A stretch of DNA of 64,000 nt from contig NC_092039.1 of assembly GCF_003086295.3 (NCBI RefSeq), positions 97,174,561-97,238,560 of the forward strand, written 5' to 3'. The stretch comes from Arachis hypogaea. Lineage: Eukaryota > Streptophyta > Magnoliopsida > Fabales > Fabaceae. Below are positions 59,220-64,000 of this stretch, one piece after another (positions within the stretch are counted from its first letter, which is position 1; each line of letters begins with the position of its first letter). Position numbers and translations under genes: made by a program. The notes beneath the pieces were generated by a model. It was not told where the DNA came from, searched no databases, and saw only the letters and a program-made list of their open reading frames with translations.

Positions 59220-59520
59220 TCCTATGTATGCAATCCTAGCATTTAACTCCAGATTGATGCTTGTTTCTGGCGTTAAACGCCAGTTCTATGCTTGTTTTGG
59301 GCGTTCAATGCCACTCTGCAGCATGTTTCTGGAGTTGAACGCCAGTTTCATGCTTGTTTCTGGCGTTTAATGCCAACTCTCCTCAGGGTGTAATCCTGGC
59401 GTTTAAATGCCAGATTGTTGCTTGTTTCTGGCATTCAACGCCAGATTCATGCTCTGTTCTGGCGTTTAACGCCAGACAGATGCTCCTTACTGGCGTTCAA
59501 ACGCCAGTAAGCTCTTCCTC
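59220..59520. repeat. Palindromic GGCGTT/AACGCC array in element C spacer
   Basis: About ten copies of words such as CTGGCGTTTAACGCCAG, each an inverted repeat, are spaced by GATTCATGCT- and TTGCTTGTTT-like text about every 30-35 bases. The same word occurs in the element's LTR near 55990-56090. Confidence 0.85.
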
Positions 59521-59665
59521 CAGGGTGTGTTGTTTCTTCTACTATTTTTTATTCTTTTTTTTTTATTTTAGTATTTGTTTTGTGACTCCACATGATCATG
59601 ACCCTAAGAAAACATAAAAGCGAAGAAGAAAAAAATAAAATAAAAATAAAATTAGATAAATAAAA

Positions 59666-59683
59666 ATTGGGTTGCCTCCCAAT
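59666..59683 (-). other. Candidate RNA hairpin in element C
   Basis: In element orientation ATTGGG-AGGCAA-CCCAAT, preceded by AAGCGCTT. Compared with elements A, B and B' both arms of the stem differ in a compensating way. Confidence 0.65.
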
Positions 59684-59756
59684 AAGCGCTTCTTTAATGT
59701 CAATAGCTTGACAGTGAGCTCTCATGGAGCTTCACAGGTGATCAGGTCAATGTTGT

Positions 59757-59850
59757 GGACTCCCAACACCAAACTTAGAGTTTGAATATGGGGGTTCAAT
59801 ACCAAACTTAGAGTTTGGTTGTGGCCTCCCAACACCAAACTTAAAGTTTG
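59757..59850 (-). repeat. Threefold copy of a purine-tract-like unit in element C
   Basis: The plus-strand text ACCAAACTTAGAGTTTG or ACCAAACTTAAAGTTTG occurs three times at about 35-bp spacing. Each resembles the polypurine tract at 56461-56478 (CAACACCAAACTTAA). Confidence 0.7.
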
Positions 59851-59971
59851 ATTGTGGGGGCTTTGTTTGACTCTGTATTGAGAGAAGCTTTTCATGCTTC
59901 ATCTCCATGATTGCAGAGGAATATCCTTGAGCTTTAAACACAAGGTAGTCCATATTTAATTGAAGGACTAG

Positions 59972-62110
59972 CTATCCTCTGTCAACATCAATCACAGCTC
60001 CTGCTGTGGCTAGGAAGGGTCTTCCAAGGATGATGCATTTATCCTCCTCCTTCCTAGTGTCTAAGATTATGAAATCAGCAGGGATGTAAAGGCCTTTAAC
60101 CTTTACTAACACGTCCTCTACCAATCCATAAGCTTGTCTTACTGACTTGTCTGCCATCTGTAATGAGAATGTGGCAGCCTGTACCTCAAAGATTCCTAAC
60201 TTCTCCATTACAGAGAGTGGCATAAGATTTATACCTGACCCCAGGTCACACAGAGCCTTCTCAAAGGTCATGGTGCCCATGGTACAGGGTATTAAGAATT
60301 TACCAGGATCTTGTTTCTTTTAAGATAGAGTTTGCTGAACCTATGTATCTAGTTCACTAATGAGCAAGGGAGGTTCACCTTCCCAAGTCTCATTACCAAA
60401 CAATTTGGCATTCAGCTTCATGATGGCTCCTAGATATTGAGCAACTTGCTCTCCAGTTACATCTTCATCCACTTCAGAGGAAGAATAGTTTTCAGAGCTC
60501 ATGAATGGAAGAAAGAGGTTTAAAGGAATCTCTATGGTCTCTATATGAGTCTCAAATTCCTTTAGGTCTTCAATAGGGAACTCCTTCTTGTCTGGGAGAC
60601 GTCCCATGAGGTCTTCCTCATTGGAATTCACGTCCTCCCCTTCCTCTCTAGGTTCGGCCATTTTAATTATGTCAATGGCCTTGCACTCTCTTTTTGGATT
60701 CTCTTCAGTATTGCTTGGGAGAGTACTAGGAGGAGTTTCAGTGATTTTCTTACTCAGCTGGCCCACTTGTGCCTCCAAATTTCTGATGGAGGACCTTGTT
60801 TCACTCATGAAACTTAAAGTGACCTTAGACAGATCAGAGACTATATTTGCTAAGCTAGAGGAGCTCTGCTCAGAATTCTCTGTCTGTTGTTGAGAAGATG
60901 ATGGAAAAGGCTTGCTATTGTTAAGCCTGTTTCTTCCACCATTGTTAAAGCCTTGTTGGGGCTTCTGTTGATCCTTCTATGAGAAATTTGGATGATTTCT
61001 CCATGAGGAATTATAAGTGTTTCCATAAGGTTCACCCATGCAATTTTCCTCTGCCATTGTAGGGTTCTTAGGATCATAGGCTTCTTCTTCAGAAGATGCC
61101 TTCTTAGTACTGTTGGATGCATTTTGCCATCTATTCAGACTTTGAGAAATCATGTTGACTTGTTGAGTCAGCATTTTGTTCTGAGCCAATATGGCATTCA
61201 GAGTATCAATCTCAAGAACTCCCCTCCTCTGAGGCATCCCATTATTCACAGAATTCTTTTCAGAAGTGTACATGAATTGGTTATTTGCAACCATGTCAAT
61301 AAGTTCTTGAACTTCTGTAGGTGTTTTCTTTAGGTGAATGGATCCACCTGCAGAATGGTCCAGTGACATCTTAGAAAACTCAGATAGACCATAATAGAAT
61401 ATATCCAGAATGGTCCACTCTGAAAGCATATCAGAAGGACACCTTTTGGTCATTTGCTTGTATCTTTCCCAAGCTTCGTAGAGGGATTCACCATCTTTTT
61501 GTTTGAAGGTTTGAACATCCACTCTAAGCTTGCTCAGCTTTTAAGGAGGAAAGAACTTAGCCAAGAAGGCCGTGACCAGCTTATCCCAAGAGTCCAGGCT
61601 ATCTTTAGGTTGTGAATCCAACCATGTTCTAGCTCTGTCTCTTACAGCAAAAGGGAAAAGCATGAGCCTGTAGACTTCAGGATCTACTTTATTAGTCTTA
61701 ACAGTCTCACAGATCTGCAAAAACTCAGTTAAAAATTGATAGGGATCTTCTGATGGAAGTCCATGGAACTTGCAGTTCTGTTGCAGTAGAGCAACTAGTT
61801 GAGGTTTCAGCTCAAAATTGTTTGCTCCAATGGCAGGGATTGAGATGCTTCTTCCATCAAACTTGGAAGTGAGTGTAGTATAGTCACCAAGCATCCTCCT
61901 TGCATTATTATTTTCGGCTGCCATCTCCTCTTCCTTTTTGAAAATTTCTATAAGGTTGTCTCTGGATTGTTGTAATTTAGCTTCTCTTAGTTTCCTTTTC
62001 AGAGTCCTTTCAGGTTCAGGATTTGCTTCAACAAGAATATTCTTGTCCTTGCTCCTGCTCATATGAAAAAGAAGGGGATAGAAAATAATAATAGGGATCC
62101 TCTTTACCAC
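59972..62110 (-). pseudogene. Gag and protease of element C with in-frame stops
   Basis: Four open stretches (62110-61541, 61522-60977, 60808-60341 and 60280-59972) share one frame and are separated by stops, with no net shift. Gag begins near MSRSKDKN and carries FELKPQLVALLQQNCKFHGL, DPYQFLTEFLQICET, RARTWLDSQP, then DVQTFKQKDGESLYEAWERYK and CPSDMLSEW. The region up to 60341 is Ser/Asn/Glu-rich. Protease has the DLG active site (CDLGSGINLMPLSVMEKLG) and the end block IILGRPFLATAGAVIDV. After it the sequence stops resembling pol. The copy cannot make whole proteins. Confidence 0.85.
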
Positions 62111-63592
62111 AGTAGAGAGATTCTTTTATGTTAGTAGAAGAATAAAAAAATAGAAGAGGGAAAATGTAAGAATCCAAACACAAGGGGGAATAGTGGGTTC
62201 AAATTCTTGAGTGGAAGAGAAGTGTTAGTAAATGAATAAATAAATAAAAAGGGATGAGAGAGAGAGAAATTCGAAAATAAATTTTGAAAACGGGTTAGTG
62301 ATTTTCGAAAATTGAGGGAAGAAATAAAATTAAAATTAAAATTTGAAACAATTAGTTAATTAAAAGAATTTTGAAAAAGGGGTGAGGAGTTTTCGAAAAT
62401 TAGAGAGGGAAAAGTGGTTAGTTGGTTTTGAAAAAGATAAGAAATAGTAAAACAAACAAAAAGTCAATTAGTTAGTTGAAAAAGATTTGAAATTCAATTT
62501 TGAAAAGATAAGAAGTTGGAAAAGATATTTGAAATCAAATTTTAAAAAACATATGATTAAAAAGATATTTTGAAAAGATATGATTGAAAAAGATATTTTG
62601 GAAAATATTTGATTTTTAAAATTAAAATTGATTACTTGACTAACAAGAAACTAAAAGATATGACTCTAGAATTTAAAGATTGAACCTTTCTTAACAAGAA
62701 AGTAACAAACTTCAAATTTTTTAATCAATCACAATTAATTGTTAGTAAAGTTTTCGAAATTTTGAGATAAAGATAAGAAAAAGGTTTTGAAAAATAATTT
62801 TAAAGAATTTTTGAAAATAATAAAAAATGAAAAAGATTTGATTTTTGAAAAAAAGATTTTGAAAAGATAAGATTTTTAAAATTGAAAATTTGACTTGACT
62901 TATAAGAAATTGCTAAGTTTTAAAAATTTTTGACTAAGTCAACTCAAATTTTTGAAAATTATGAGCAAAATAAGGAAAAGATAATTTTTTTTATTTTTGA
63001 ATTTTTAATGATGAGAGAGAGAAACACAAGAATGACTCACAACATGAAAATTATGAATCAAAATACATGATGCATGCAAGAACACTATGAATGTCAAGAT
63101 GAACGCCAAGAACACTTTGAAGATCAAGATGAACATCAAGACTTATTTTTGAAAAAAGTTTCAAGAAAAGAAAAACATGCAAGACACCAAACTTATAAAT
63201 TTTTAATGCTTAGACACTATGAATGCAAAAATGCATATGAGAAACAACAAAAGACACAAAACAAGAAAACATAAAGATCAAACAAGAGGACTTATCAAGA
63301 ACAACTTGAAGATCATGAAGAACACATGCATGGAATTTTCGAAAAAATGCAAAAGTTTTTAAAACATGCAATTGATATCAAACTTAAAAATTGACTCAAG
63401 ACTCAAACAAGAAACACAAAATATCTTTGGTTTTTATGATTTTCCAATTTTTTTGGATTTTTCGAAAATTAATTTTTTTAGAAAAACAAAAAAGAGAAAA
63501 ACAATATTTGAAAGATTTTTAACAACTTTTTGAAAAGAAAATTACCTAATCTGAGCAACAAGATGAAACGTCGGTTGTCCAAACTCAAACAA
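62111..63592 (-). other. Element C 5' leader
   Basis: About 1.5 kb between the primer-binding site and gag, without a supported gene. It is A/G-rich on the plus strand with repeated GAAAAAGAT, TTTTGAAAAGATA and TTTTCGAAAAT words. Open frames here (such as 63074-63274) are low-complexity. Confidence 0.6.
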
Positions 63593-63610
63593 TCCCCGGC
63601 GACGGCGCCA
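63593..63610 (-). other. Primer-binding site of element C (tRNA-Asp)
   Basis: In element orientation TGGCGCCGTCGCCGGGGA, one base away from the tRNA-Asp complement, 9 bases inside the LTR end. Confidence 0.82.
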
Positions 63611-63619
63611 AAAACTTGG

Positions 63620-64000
63620 TGCACGAAATTGTGATCATCAACAATGGCGACAAAAACTTGGTAGCGCTCTCAAACGTGAATCACACTTTGACACAACTTC
63701 GCACAACTAACCAACAAGTGCACTGGGTCATCCAAGTAATAAACCTTACGTGAGTAAGGGTCGATCCCACGGAGATTGTTGGTATGAAGCAAGCTATGGT
63801 CATCTTGTAAATCTCAGTTAGGCGGATTCAAATGGTTATAAAGGTTTCGAAAATAATAATGAATAAAGCAAAAAATAAAGATAGAGATACTTATCTAAAT
63901 CATTGGTGAGAGTTTCAGATAAGCGCATGGAGATACTGTGTTCCTTCTGAATCTCTGCTTTCCTACTGCTTTCATCCAATCCTTCATACTCCTTTCCATG
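63620..64000 (-). repeat. Element C 5' LTR (partial, continues beyond the window)
   Basis: It begins TGCACGAAATTGTGATC and matches 54805-55185 with few differences. The window ends inside it. Confidence 0.9.

Larger units (their letters stand above)
54805..64000 (-). mobile_element. Athila-type element lacking RT, RNase H and integrase (element C), right end outside window
   Basis: The left LTR is 54805-56460 and the right LTR begins at 63620 and runs off the window. Minus-strand order: tRNA-Asp primer-binding site, AG-rich leader, gag and protease with stops, purine-tract-like triplication, hairpin, palindromic array, intact env-position ORF, hairpin plus polypurine tract, 3' LTR. Nothing between protease and the array resembles pol. 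The base before the left LTR end is the tail of TCTAG, which should recur beyond the right LTR. Confidence 0.85.

Noticed and set aside
63074..63274. 66-aa open frame near the right end
   Set aside because: Gln/Glu/His/Lys-rich translation of the low-complexity element C leader, on the strand opposite to the element's genes.

Overview
The window looks like a transposon-rich block of a dicot chromosome, most likely a legume and possibly peanut (Arachis). The basis is AT-rich spacers, plant spliced genes, tRNA-Asp-primed Athila-type Ty3/Gypsy elements, and a general resemblance of the elements to legume repeats. The genus is an inference, not proven. One ordinary host gene is visible: a three-exon DUF247 gene at 2131-4650. 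Almost everything else is mobile DNA inserted into other mobile DNA.

Left block (4927-41874). An old minus-strand Ty1/Copia element appears in order, in pieces: one LTR at 41569-41874, gag to integrase at 39606-41568, rest of integrase and RT at 21000-22739, RNase H at 5215-5852, and the other LTR at 4927-5214. Two stacks of insertions separate the pieces. Stack 1 is a CACTA transposon end (5853-6349 and 19901-20990) that received a complete 13.5-kb Athila-type element (element A, 6355-19895, TSD CCGGC, two LTRs of 1,553 bp, intact 1,010-aa pol). Stack 2 is a 2.5-kb solo LTR (22740-39600). It received a Gypsy element (element L1, 22963-37321, TSD CCTTC), which in turn received a pol-less tRNA-Asp-primed element (element B, 26716-34522, TSD GGGAA/GGAAA).

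Middle (41875-45909) holds AT-rich sequence plus CACTA subterminal repeats and minus-strand CACTA transposase fragments.

Right block (45910-64000). A second LTR of the solo-LTR family (45910-46665 and 51093-51197) carries a complete hAT transposon (46674-51084, 8-bp TSD ATTACAGC, uninterrupted spliced transposase gene). It also carries a second member of the element B family in the opposite orientation (B', from 51198). B' is entered by another Athila-type element (element C, from 54805), which runs off the window. Element C lacks RT, RNase H and integrase but keeps an open ORF in the env-like position.

The most interesting signals are non-coding. Elements A, B, B' and C share two candidate RNA hairpins whose stems change in sequence while the pairing is kept. 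One lies after the main coding region (loop AGRCAM). The other lies directly upstream of the polypurine tract (loop AGGA or GGGA) and is duplicated internally in A and B. Each family also carries its own palindromic word in both the LTR and the spacer after the coding region. Together these look like a shared cis-acting toolkit that would let the pol-less families B and C use the machinery of pol-carrying relatives such as A.
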